A stretch of 42,407 bases of DNA from an uncultured Christensenella sp. (GTDB lineage Bacteria; Bacillota; Clostridia; Christensenellales; DTU072). Positions 24,801 to 33,092 of the stretch are shown in pieces (positions within the stretch are counted from its first letter, which is position 1; each line of letters opens with the position of its first letter). The stretch lies in NCBI GenBank assembly GCA_949285605.1, contig CASDZI010000009.1:29445-71851 (forward strand), read 5' to 3'. The translations under genes were made by a program, and so were the position numbers. The notes beneath the pieces were generated by a model that was not told the origin of the DNA, ran no database searches, and saw nothing but the letters and a program-made list of their open reading frames with translations.

Positions 24801-25901
24801 TTGAGGACGATCGCATTAATTTACGGCGGAGAGAGTTGCGAACACGACATTTCCGTCATCACGGCTTTATCGGTTTATAATGCGGTAAGAAACCGTTTTC
24901 AGGTATATCTTGTGTATTTGAAAGAAGGATTGTTCTGGACGGGAGAGGCTTTGAAAGACGTATCCTTTTACCGAAAGTTCGATATCGGGAAATTGAAGGA
25001 GACCGCCTTCAGACCGGGAATGATGTCGGTAAAAAAGCGATTCGGATACGCCTATTATAAAATAGACTGCGTACTGGTCTGCAATCACGGCGGAACGGGG
25101 GAAAACGGAAGTCTGAGCGGATATTTCGAAACGGTAGGGATCCCTTATACCTCTTCCGATCCCGTGGGGAGCGGAATATGTATGGATAAGGTCCTAAGCA
25201 AATATTTTTTGGAAAAATTCCGTTTTCCCGTGGTAAATTACCGGGTTTACCGTAAAGGCGGAAAGGTTTCTAAAGTGGAAGAGCTGGGTTATCCGGTTAT
25301 TCTGAAGCCTGCAAGACTCGGCTCCAGCGTGGGTATATCTTACGTCCGAAACCGGGAGGAACTGGAAAAAGGCTTGGCTTTTTCCTCGCAATTCGACGAA
25401 AAGGTGCTGTGCGAGAGAGCTTTGGAAAATTTCGAAGAATACAACTGCGCAGTCTGTTCCACGACGGAGGGAGTGATAGTGAGCGAAGTGGAACGCCCGG
25501 TGTTCAAGAGCGAATTTATGGATTTTTACGACAAATACGAAGGTAGTGAGGGCACGCAGAGGGAAATACCCGCCAAAATCGACGCAAAACTACGGGAAAA
25601 GATCCGCCGCACCAGTAAAGAAATTTACCTCTTGCTGGAGCTAAAAGGGCCTGTCAGGATAGATTTTCTTTACGAAAACGGAAAACTCTATGTGAACGAG
25701 ATAAATTCCGTACCGGGGTCGCTTGCCTGTTATCTTTTCAAGAGCGAGGGGCTGGAGATAGCCGACGTTGCGGAAAACGCCGTGGAAAGCGCAATAGCCG
25801 ATTTTGAAAGGAAAAAGAATTTAATAAGGGATTTTGCCTCCGACGTATTGAAAAACTATGCCGAAAAAGGTGTAAAGAAACTGCTTCCGCTTAAAAAATA
25901 A
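24801..25901 (+). CDS. ddl: D-alanine--D-alanine ligase
   Basis: This 366-residue ATP-grasp enzyme makes D-Ala-D-Ala for peptidoglycan. The N-terminal IALIYGGESCEHDISVITA, the catalytic loop NHGGTGENGSLSGYFE, the ATP-grasp KPARLGSSVGI and the metal site RIDFLYENGKLYVNEINSVPGS are all visible. It begins with TTG at 24801; GGAGG (24791-24795) lies 5 bases upstream and no nearby ATG competes. In the active-site loop the usual HGxxGEDGT reads HGGTGENG. The C-terminus has a 35-residue helical tail. It follows murF with a 9-base gap, and both are cell-wall steps. Confidence 0.92.
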   Translation: MRTIALIYGGESCEHDISVITALSVYNAVRNRFQVYLVYLKEGLFWTGEALKDVSFYRKFDIGKLKETAFRPGMMSVKKRFGYAYYKIDCVLVCNHGGTGENGSLSGYFETVGIPYTSSDPVGSGICMDKVLSKYFLEKFRFPVVNYRVYRKGGKVSKVEELGYPVILKPARLGSSVGISYVRNREELEKGLAFSSQFDEKVLCERALENFEEYNCAVCSTTEGVIVSEVERPVFKSEFMDFYDKYEGSEGTQREIPAKIDAKLREKIRRTSKEIYLLLELKGPVRIDFLYENGKLYVNEINSVPGSLACYLFKSEGLEIADVAENAVESAIADFERKKNLIRDFASDVLKNYAEKGVKKLLPLKK

Positions 25902-25929
25902 AAGCGGAAAATCCATAAGATCTTCCGCT
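25891..25929 (-). terminator. Terminator of the minus-strand helicase gene
   Basis: On the minus strand the stem AGCGGAA/TTCCGCT (25923-25929 with 25903-25909) is followed by TTTATTTTTTAA. It overlaps the convergent ddl stop codon, where no strong plus-strand T-run is visible. Confidence 0.75.
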
Positions 25930-25951
25930 GCGGAAATCAAGAAGGGAACGG

Positions 25952-28900
25952 TCAGGACGCATTTTTGCGGAGCCGTTCTTTTTCTTTTTCGATGATTGCC
26001 GAGAGGTTTTCCAGGACTTTTTTACGGGAAGTCCACCAGTCTCTCGACCAGACTCTTACGATACGCCAACCTCTGCTTTCCAGGAATTTGATCCGATAAA
26101 CGTCTCTTTCCAGAACGCTGTCGCTGGAGCGGTACGCCTGATAATCGCATTCTATCCCGAGGACGAAACGCCCGAGTTCGTCGTCGTAGACTCCGAGAGA
26201 AAGCTTGTAATAGGTATTTCCGAGATTGGTATATACCTTATAACCCATTTCCTCCAGACCTTGTTTTATCTGGTCCTCATAAGCCCCGGCAGGCATATCG
26301 GGCAGGGGATGAGAGTCGAAGGTGGAAAGAATTTTTCTTACCTCGTCCTGTTTGCCCGAACTTACCGCGCGAACGTACTGGAGATATTTTTTCAGAAGTT
26401 TGGGTCCGTTGTTTTTGGTGGTTTCCACCTTATCCAGTTCTTCGGGTTCGATACTGGTCACGACGTAGATTTTTTTCTTTGCACGGGTTATCGCCACGTT
26501 GAGGCGGTTCTCGCCGCCTTCCATGGAAAGCGAACCGAACTGTGCCACCACCCTGTCGAGGTCGTTTTTGGCGTAGCCTATGCTGAAAATGATGATATCT
26601 CTTTCGTCGCCCTGAACATTTTCGAGGTTCTTGACGAAAATCGAACGGTTTTCGCCGTCTTCGATGCGGTTCTGTTCGTTATAGAGCTGTCTGCGGAACA
26701 CCGATACCTTGTCGGCTTCGGCGTCGAGCATATCCTCGATATATTCCTTCTGTTCGTTGTTGAACGTCACTATGCCGATACTTTCGTTGTATTCTCTTTC
26801 ACGGAAAATGGAACGCACGAGTTTTACGACGGCGACGGCTTCCTCGTGATTATGGCGGTTCTGCCACACCCCTCTGACTTTTATTCTTTCGATGGGCGGA
26901 TGCGCTTTATCTATGGTGATATTGGGCGCAATCTGAAGTTTGTTTTCGTAAAACGCCATATTGCTGAAGTCGATGAGTTCGGAGAAACTGCTTCTGTAAT
27001 GGTAGACGAGATTGACGGGAGTGTATTTTGCCGTGGCAAGATCCAACAGGGATTCCACTTCGAGCGCAGCCTGCGTGGAAAGGTCCATATTTGCGTCGAA
27101 GCTGTCGTCTGCCTGATACCGTTTTACGAAGCCGGAGGAAGGCCGCAGCTGTTTGCTGTCGCCGGCGACAACGATATTTTTACCCCTGTAGATGGTGGGA
27201 AGGGCGTTTTCGATAAACATCTGACTGGCTTCGTCGAACACCACGAGATCGAACATTCCTCTTTTCAACGGGAAAATGGTACTGACGGTCTGAGGAGAGA
27301 GCAGCCAGCAGGGGAAAAGACGGAACAAGAATTCGTCGAAATATTCCATCATTCTGCGAATGGGCCAAAGGGCGCGTTGTTTTTGTATCTGATAAAGATA
27401 ATCCTTTGCGTCGGGGCTGTTATCGTAATAATTCAGGTAATCTATGGCGAATTTATCCATAGCTAGGGACTTGGTGAGTTCTCTCTGATCGGCTTTGAGC
27501 TTTAATATTCTTTCACGCATGCTGTCGAAGCCTACGGTCTTGGAAAGTTTACTTTCTATATAGGCGTCGTTGCGGATGATCTCGTGATAGATACGCATGG
27601 GCAGGATTTTCCCGAGGACTGCGTTGAAGTCACGGAGAGTTTTAGCGGAGTTTTCGTAACCGAAATCGAGCAATTCCTTTATATCGTCGCTGAGGTCGGC
27701 GATGGCTTTGTTCATATCCCTGATGGCGACGTAATTTTCCAAAGCGTCGGAAAGGTTACGAAGAAGAGCGTAGTTACCGTTCAGGATGCCGCCCATAGCC
27801 AAAGCGTAACCCTGGTCGTCGAGGACGGTCTGGAGAATGGCAAATTGTTTTTCGTAATCGGTCAGTCCCTTCAAAGCCACGTTGAGGTCAATTTCTATAT
27901 CCTTACGCAAACGGGTGTATTTATAACGGAGGAAGGGGAGAATCGGCCAGAAGAGAGGGAAGAGGCTTACCGCAGTCCAGTTTGCCAGAGCGGGGTGCTG
28001 AATTTTGGTGATCATATCGGCAATGCGTGCCAGATCCGGACGGTTGGTGGCGGCTTTTTCCAGATAGAAAGTGGTGAGGTAACGGCTGTTGGGGTACCTT
28101 GAAAAATCGAAAGGCGGTTTTTCCGAGCTAATGAGTTTCCCGAGGAAAGCGTGCGCTTCTTTCAACCGATGCATATCGAGATCGTCTTTTATATGGGTTA
28201 TCATCGGATTCTGCTTGATCATTTCCTCACGGTTGACGTACAGTTTCGGGATATTTTTATCGGAAATATATTTCAGATCGTCGTAAAGGGGCTGATAAGT
28301 GCGTTGGATAATATCGGTTTTCAGCAGTTCGGTATAGAGTTTATAGTCTTTGGTATCTTTGCCTATGTTATAACTCTGAGCGTACATTTCCTGCAAAGTC
28401 AATCCGAAATCGGTTTTCGTGAACAAGGTGTCGGAAATACTTTCCAGGGTGGCGATCTCTTTGTTTATATTGAACTCGTAAGTCTGATATCTTTTCTGAT
28501 TGGCGTCGTAATCGTCGTGAAGTATCTGCTTATGCATCTGTTTGATGCGGTCGAAAAAGGCTATTTTATCCTTTTCGGGGTCGGGGATGAGCATTGCTTT
28601 GGCGTTGAGCTTTCCCAGCCTGGAAAAAACCACGTCCAACGCCGCCTGTTTCTGACTGACGACCAGCACCCTGCGGTTTTTGCAGAGGGCGTCGCTTATT
28701 ATGTTGACTATGGTCTGAGATTTACCGGTGCCGGGAGGACCGTAAATGACGAGGTTGGAGGAATTGTTTATTTTTTCGATGGCGTTTTCCTGCGCATAGT
28801 CGAGATCGTTAATGGTATACGTTATGGGAGTGCGGTTTTTTCTGCGTTCTTTCCGGCTTTTTCCTTGCAACAACAAGTCGATACTCGGGGTGGAAAGATT

Positions 28901-29698
28901 ATTTTTTTCCAACAGGAGATAATCGTTATAAATAGGATTGGCGAGGGGAAAACGGCCTAAAACCGCCATATTTTTAATTTCCAGGTCGTCGGTTTTAATT
29001 TCCTTGACGGGGTCGAAGGAAACGATACCTTTGCGTTTGACGTATTTTATTTTGAACCCTGCGTTGTTGAGATAATCTATCACGTCGTAAACGGTGGCGA
29101 AAGTGTCGTCGTTCAGCGGATCGAACTCCTGGAGAATATTGTCGTTCTTGATGCCGTGTTCCTTGCAGTAGGCGAGGACGAAACTTTTGTTTACGGTCAC
29201 GGGCTGATTGGGGACGTGACGCAAAACCACGGTGTCCTTTTCCGTTTCCATCGTGACGGGGAAGAGTAAAAGCGGAGCTTTCAGCTGTATATCCTGTCCG
29301 ATTTTTCCGAAAACGTAGGGATAACCGATAAAAAGATCGTATTTACCGGTTTCTTTCTGAATATCTTCCACTTCGCGTTTGAGATATTTGAGGTCGGCTA
29401 TGTTTCTCGTAAGAATGGTGTTGTCGCTTTTTGCTCTTACGGTTTCGCCCTCTTCTTTTGCCGCTTCCGCTAATTTGCTTTCCTGTTTGGCTATTTTTTT
29501 GCTGATTTTATCGTTCATCACGGTAAAAGAGGTTTTCCGCTGCCAAAGGAATGCGAGGAACTCGTCCGTATCCAGGTTTTCGAGGACGGCTCCGAGGTCG
29601 TAGGTATATTTTTTAACGATATTCTTGGTGAAAAGGCTGCGGTTTCTGCCGCTTATTTCTATAAATCGTTCCTTATACTTCTTGTAAATTTGTTGCAA
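25952..29698 (-). CDS. SF1 (UPF1-like) helicase with C-terminal degenerate nuclease-like domain
   Basis: This 1248-residue protein has Walker A GPPGTGKS (Lys326), motif II FDEASQ (Asp822), motif III AGDSKQLRPS, HYRSSF, VQGDERDI and motif VI NVAITRAKKKIYVV, an SF1B helicase core with a long insert between motifs I and II. Residues about 1146-1235 match the REase_MTES_1575 (PD-(D/E)XK-type) fold: IECD and GWRIVRVWSRDWW are kept (Glu1183, Asp1185), but the usual IDLAV aspartate is Ser1167, so cutting may be lost. TTG at 29698 is preferred since GGGAGGAG lies 7 bases upstream. It is monocistronic. Role in repair or phage defence is inference. Confidence 0.88.
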   Translation of the reverse strand: MQQIYKKYKERFIEISGRNRSLFTKNIVKKYTYDLGAVLENLDTDEFLAFLWQRKTSFTVMNDKISKKIAKQESKLAEAAKEEGETVRAKSDNTILTRNIADLKYLKREVEDIQKETGKYDLFIGYPYVFGKIGQDIQLKAPLLLFPVTMETEKDTVVLRHVPNQPVTVNKSFVLAYCKEHGIKNDNILQEFDPLNDDTFATVYDVIDYLNNAGFKIKYVKRKGIVSFDPVKEIKTDDLEIKNMAVLGRFPLANPIYNDYLLLEKNNLSTPSIDLLLQGKSRKERRKNRTPITYTINDLDYAQENAIEKINNSSNLVIYGPPGTGKSQTIVNIISDALCKNRRVLVVSQKQAALDVVFSRLGKLNAKAMLIPDPEKDKIAFFDRIKQMHKQILHDDYDANQKRYQTYEFNINKEIATLESISDTLFTKTDFGLTLQEMYAQSYNIGKDTKDYKLYTELLKTDIIQRTYQPLYDDLKYISDKNIPKLYVNREEMIKQNPMITHIKDDLDMHRLKEAHAFLGKLISSEKPPFDFSRYPNSRYLTTFYLEKAATNRPDLARIADMITKIQHPALANWTAVSLFPLFWPILPFLRYKYTRLRKDIEIDLNVALKGLTDYEKQFAILQTVLDDQGYALAMGGILNGNYALLRNLSDALENYVAIRDMNKAIADLSDDIKELLDFGYENSAKTLRDFNAVLGKILPMRIYHEIIRNDAYIESKLSKTVGFDSMRERILKLKADQRELTKSLAMDKFAIDYLNYYDNSPDAKDYLYQIQKQRALWPIRRMMEYFDEFLFRLFPCWLLSPQTVSTIFPLKRGMFDLVVFDEASQMFIENALPTIYRGKNIVVAGDSKQLRPSSGFVKRYQADDSFDANMDLSTQAALEVESLLDLATAKYTPVNLVYHYRSSFSELIDFSNMAFYENKLQIAPNITIDKAHPPIERIKVRGVWQNRHNHEEAVAVVKLVRSIFREREYNESIGIVTFNNEQKEYIEDMLDAEADKVSVFRRQLYNEQNRIEDGENRSIFVKNLENVQGDERDIIIFSIGYAKNDLDRVVAQFGSLSMEGGENRLNVAITRAKKKIYVVTSIEPEELDKVETTKNNGPKLLKKYLQYVRAVSSGKQDEVRKILSTFDSHPLPDMPAGAYEDQIKQGLEEMGYKVYTNLGNTYYKLSLGVYDDELGRFVLGIECDYQAYRSSDSVLERDVYRIKFLESRGWRIVRVWSRDWWTSRKKVLENLSAIIEKEKERLRKNAS

Positions 29699-29750
29699 AG
29701 GTTTTCTCCTCCCGACGGGTCTTATCCGACTATAAATACAATTCCCATAT

Positions 29751-29779
29751 ATTATATCATAATACCTTATCAAAGTAAA
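29751..29779 (-). promoter_or_regulatory. Promoter of the helicase gene
   Basis: On the minus strand TTTACT (29774-29779) and TATAAT (29751-29756) are 17 bases apart. Confidence 0.6.
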
Positions 29780-29812
29780 TTCCTGCGTGGCAAGAATATT
29801 GTCAAAAAAAGT

Positions 29813-29825
29813 CCGGACCGTCCGG
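29813..29825. other. Inverted repeat between divergent helicase and thyA promoters
   Basis: CCGGAC-C-GTCCGG is a perfect 13-base palindrome with one central base, between the divergent promoters and 18 bases upstream of the thyA -35. It is GC-rich in an AT-rich region and resembles an operator; the binding protein is unknown. Confidence 0.45.
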
Positions 29826-29843
29826 TCTGCGGGAAGGAAATCC

Positions 29844-29873
29844 TTGACATTAAAAGGTATTTTGGAGTAATGT
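29844..29873 (+). promoter_or_regulatory. Promoter of thyA operon
   Basis: TTGACA (29844-29849) and TAATGT (29868-29873) are separated by 18 bases; the thyA ATG follows after a GGAGGG site. Confidence 0.6.
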
Positions 29874-29904
29874 ATTAACTATAAAAGTTTTTTCGGAGGG
29901 CGAT

Positions 29905-30735
29905 ATGAGTTTAGCGGACAAAATTTTTATAGAGAACATGACGGATATATTGACGAACGGTTATCGCGACGACGAACTCGAAGTCCGTCCGAAGTGGGAA
30001 GACGGGACGCCTGCCCATACGATCAAAAAATTCGGGATAATCAACCGTTACGACCTGAGAAAGGAATTCCCGATATTGACTTTACGAAAAACCAATTTCC
30101 GTGCCGCCGTGGACGAAATTTTATGGATATGGCAGAAAAAGAGCAATAATATTCACGATCTCAACAGCCATATATGGGACTCCTGGGCGGACGAAAGCGG
30201 TTCTATCGGGAAAGCTTACGGCTATCAGCTTGCGCAGAAGCATATTTACAAGGAAGGGGAATTCGACCAGGTGGACAGGGTGCTTTTCGATCTGAAGCAC
30301 AATCCTCAAAGCCGAAGGATATTGACGAACATCTATAATTTTGCCGACTTGCACGAAATGAACCTCTATCCCTGCGCCTATTCGATGACTTTCAACGTGA
30401 GCGGAAAGGTTCTGAACGGAATACTCAATCAGCGCAGCAACGATATGTTGGTCGCCAACAACTGGAACGTGGTTCAGTATGCGGTATTGCTTATGATGTT
30501 TGCGCAGGTGAGCGGACTGGAGGTCGGGGAGCTTATACACGTTATCAGCGACGCTCACATTTACGACAGACATATTCCCGTAGTGGAAAAAGTTTTGCAA
30601 AATCCCGTTTACGAAGCTCCGAAACTTATCATGAATCCCGACGTAAAGGATTTCTATCAATTTACCGTGGACGACTTCGAACTGGTAAATTACAATTACT
30701 CGCTTCTCGGACAAAAACTCCCCGTGGCGATTTAA
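29905..30735 (+). CDS. thyA: Thymidylate synthase
   Basis: The enzyme methylates dUMP to dTMP using methylene-tetrahydrofolate. This 276-residue ThyA has the catalytic Cys157 in LYPCAYSMTFNV, followed by LNQRSNDMLVANNWNVVQYA (dUMP-binding Arg and Asn) and HVISDAHIYDRHI. The residue after the catalytic Cys is Ala rather than His, a variant known in some Firmicutes-type ThyA. GGAGGG lies close to the ATG. It is the first gene of thyA-folA, followed by icd, an MBL gene and hemZ. Confidence 0.97.
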   Translation: MSLADKIFIENMTDILTNGYRDDELEVRPKWEDGTPAHTIKKFGIINRYDLRKEFPILTLRKTNFRAAVDEILWIWQKKSNNIHDLNSHIWDSWADESGSIGKAYGYQLAQKHIYKEGEFDQVDRVLFDLKHNPQSRRILTNIYNFADLHEMNLYPCAYSMTFNVSGKVLNGILNQRSNDMLVANNWNVVQYAVLLMMFAQVSGLEVGELIHVISDAHIYDRHIPVVEKVLQNPVYEAPKLIMNPDVKDFYQFTVDDFELVNYNYSLLGQKLPVAI

Positions 30736-30769
30736 CGGAAAAGTATAATTTCGACGGAAAGGATAAAAA

Positions 30770-31288
30770 ATGAAAGCCATAGTAGTCGTGGACAGAAACT
30801 GGGGGATAGGCAAAAACAACGATTTGTTGTTTCGTCTAACCGAGGACATGAAATTTTTCCGCAGGACGACCACCGGAAAGGTCATCGTCATGGGAAGCAA
30901 CACCCTGAAAAGTTTTCCGCAGGGCAAACCTTTGCCCAACCGTATCAACGTGGTTTTATATCCCGGCGGTGAAAAACGGGAAGACTGTCTCATCTGCGAC
31001 GATATGGAGGAATTGAAAAAGGTCCTTGCGAAATATCCGCCCGAGGATATTTTCGTGGTGGGCGGAGCGATGTTTTACAAAACCATGCTACCGTATTGCG
31101 ACACCGTTTACGTCACCAAAGCCGACGCCGACGGGGAAGCTACGGTTTTTTACGAAAATCTCGATAAAATGCCGAACTGGCGATTGATAAAGCAATCGGA
31201 CAAGGTTTTGGACAACGGCTACGAGATAATGTTTTGCGAATATAAAAACGATAAACCGGTTGATTTTTTCGGAGGTACGGATAAATGA
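30770..31288 (+). CDS. folA: Dihydrofolate reductase
   Basis: This 172-residue NADPH-dependent enzyme regenerates tetrahydrofolate after ThyA. It starts [20 protein letters not shown], with [40 protein letters not shown] and the C-terminal [10 protein letters not shown], all standard. A short tail ([12 protein letters not shown]) extends beyond the fold. AAAGGA precedes the ATG. Its stop overlaps the icd start (ATGA), and it follows thyA by 34 bases, a functional pair. Confidence 0.97.
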   Translation: MKAIVVVDRNWGIGKNNDLLFRLTEDMKFFRRTTTGKVIVMGSNTLKSFPQGKPLPNRINVVLYPGGEKREDCLICDDMEELKKVLAKYPPEDIFVVGGAMFYKTMLPYCDTVYVTKADADGEATVFYENLDKMPNWRLIKQSDKVLDNGYEIMFCEYKNDKPVDFFGGTDK

Positions 31289-32466
31289 GCAAAATAAAAA
31301 TGACGACCCCCCTCGTGGAGATGGACGGGGACGAAATGACCAGAATCCTTTGGCAGAAGATCAAAGACATACTCATTCTGCCTTATGTGGAACTTAAGAC
31401 CGAGTATTACGATCTCGGACTTAAGAACAGGGAAGCGACCAAGGACAAGGTCACGGTGGAAAGCGCCGAAGCGATAAAGAAATACGGCGTCGGCGTAAAA
31501 TGTGCCACCATAACGCCCAACGCCCAAAGGGTAAAGGAATATAATCTTTCCACTATGTGGAAGAGCCCCAACGGGACCATTCGTTCGATGCTGGACGGAA
31601 CGGTTTTCCGCGCGCCCATACTCGCCAAGGGGATAAAGGTGCTGATACCGAGCTGGACCAAACCCATTACCATAGCCCGTCACGCTTACGGCGACGTTTA
31701 CAGCGGGGTGGAAGCCTACGTCGATGGCCCGGGTAAAGCGGAATTCGTATTGCCCGACGGGACGAGAAAAACCATATTCGATTTCAAATCCGCGGGGATA
31801 ATTCAGACCATGCACAATACCGACGCAAGTATAAAAAGTTTTGCACGCAGCTGTATGAATTACGCTCTCGACGTTAAGAAAGATCTGTGGTTTTCCACCA
31901 AAGACACCATAAGTAAAATTTACGACCACCGTTTTAAGGATATTTTCCGTGAAATTTACGAAACGGAATACAAGGAGAAATTCGAACAGGCGGGGATAGA
32001 ATATTTCTATACGCTGATTGACGATGCGGTGGCGAGAGTAGTCAAGTCCTCGGGCGGCATGATCTGGGCTTGCAAGAATTACGACGGCGACGTTATGAGC
32101 GATATGGTAGCCACGGCTTTCGGGTCGTTGGCGATGATGACGTCGGTGCTCGTTTCCCCCGACGGAAAATACGAATACGAAGCCGCTCACGGCACCGTTA
32201 CCCGTCACTACTATAAGCATCTTAACGGAGAGGAGACGTCCACCAACTCCATGGCGACTATTTTTGCCTGGACGGGGGCGTTGCGGAAAAGGGCGCAGCT
32301 GGACGGATTGAAAGACCTGGAGGAATTTGCCGACAGACTGGAAAAAGCCTCGATAGAGACCATCGAAAGCGGCGTTATGACCAAGGACCTCGTGGGTATA
32401 TTCGACGGCAAAGCCACCGCCGTCAACAGCGAAGATTTCCTTAAAGCGATTGCGGAGAGATTATAA
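31285..32466 (+). CDS. icd: NADP-dependent isocitrate dehydrogenase (type II, eukaryote-like)
   Basis: This 393-residue homodimeric-type IDH oxidises isocitrate to 2-oxoglutarate. Motifs match the subgroup II enzymes: [13 protein letters not shown] at the start, [20 protein letters not shown], the substrate-site [39 protein letters not shown] with [10 protein letters not shown], and [11 protein letters not shown] with the NADP-binding NSMATIFAW. It is about 400 residues, unlike the ~415-residue subgroup I enzyme of E. coli. It is ATGA-coupled to folA and 1 base overlapping with the MBL gene, so it is co-expressed with folate genes rather than with other TCA genes. Confidence 0.95.
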   Translation: MSKIKMTTPLVEMDGDEMTRILWQKIKDILILPYVELKTEYYDLGLKNREATKDKVTVESAEAIKKYGVGVKCATITPNAQRVKEYNLSTMWKSPNGTIRSMLDGTVFRAPILAKGIKVLIPSWTKPITIARHAYGDVYSGVEAYVDGPGKAEFVLPDGTRKTIFDFKSAGIIQTMHNTDASIKSFARSCMNYALDVKKDLWFSTKDTISKIYDHRFKDIFREIYETEYKEKFEQAGIEYFYTLIDDAVARVVKSSGGMIWACKNYDGDVMSDMVATAFGSLAMMTSVLVSPDGKYEYEAAHGTVTRHYYKHLNGEETSTNSMATIFAWTGALRKRAQLDGLKDLEEFADRLEKASIETIESGVMTKDLVGIFDGKATAVNSEDFLKAIAERL

Positions 32467-33092
32467 TGCCCGAAATAAAAGCCTTTTCGGTGGGGTATCT
32501 TCAGACCAACTGCTATGTGATCACCGACCCGTCTTACGGCGGAGCCGTCGTGATAGACCCCGGTGGCGGCTATCAGAAGATAAAATCGTATCTTGAAGAA
32601 AAGGGGCGTAAAGCCACCGCCGTATTGCTTACGCACGGACACTTCGATCATATCCTTGCTTTGCCGAATTTCGTTGCGGACGGAGCCGAGGTCTATATAC
32701 ACGAACTCGACGAAAAAATGTTGCGCAACGAGTGGAATCTTGCCGCCGAAATAGGCTTGCCTCCGCTTAAGGAGGTAAGAGCCGATCATCTACTGAACGG
32801 CGGCGAGACTTTGCGTTTCGGAAATATGACCTTCAAAGTCATCCATACTCCGGGACATACGCAGGGTGGAGTGAGTTACGACCTCGATTCCGAATATCTC
32901 TTTACCGGGGACACCTTGTTTTACCGCACTTACGGCAGGACGGATTTTTACGGCGGTTCCGTAACCGAACTCAAAAATTCGGTGGTAAACGTGCTGTTTG
33001 CGCTCGACGGGGACAGAATAGTCTACCCCGGGCATAACGAAAATACCACTCTTTCGGAAGAAAGAAAAAACAACGAAATTCTTTATTTATGA
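32466..33092 (+). CDS. MBL-fold metallo-hydrolase (glyoxalase II-like)
   Basis: This 208-residue metallo-beta-lactamase-fold protein has the metal motif THGHFDH (His57, His59, Asp61, His62), then HTPGHTQGG, FTGDTLF and the C-terminal YPGHNENT. These are the YcbL/GloB-like hydrolases, likely acting on thioesters. It starts at 32466, sharing a base with the icd stop (TAATG), and overlaps hemZ by ATGA. No signal peptide. The substrate is not known. Confidence 0.9.
   Translation: MPEIKAFSVGYLQTNCYVITDPSYGGAVVIDPGGGYQKIKSYLEEKGRKATAVLLTHGHFDHILALPNFVADGAEVYIHELDEKMLRNEWNLAAEIGLPPLKEVRADHLLNGGETLRFGNMTFKVIHTPGHTQGGVSYDLDSEYLFTGDTLFYRTYGRTDFYGGSVTELKNSVVNVLFALDGDRIVYPGHNENTTLSEERKNNEILYL

Noticed and set aside
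26261..27466. 401-codon open frame on the plus strand
   Set aside because: It is antisense to the helicase core and shows no ribosome site or motif.
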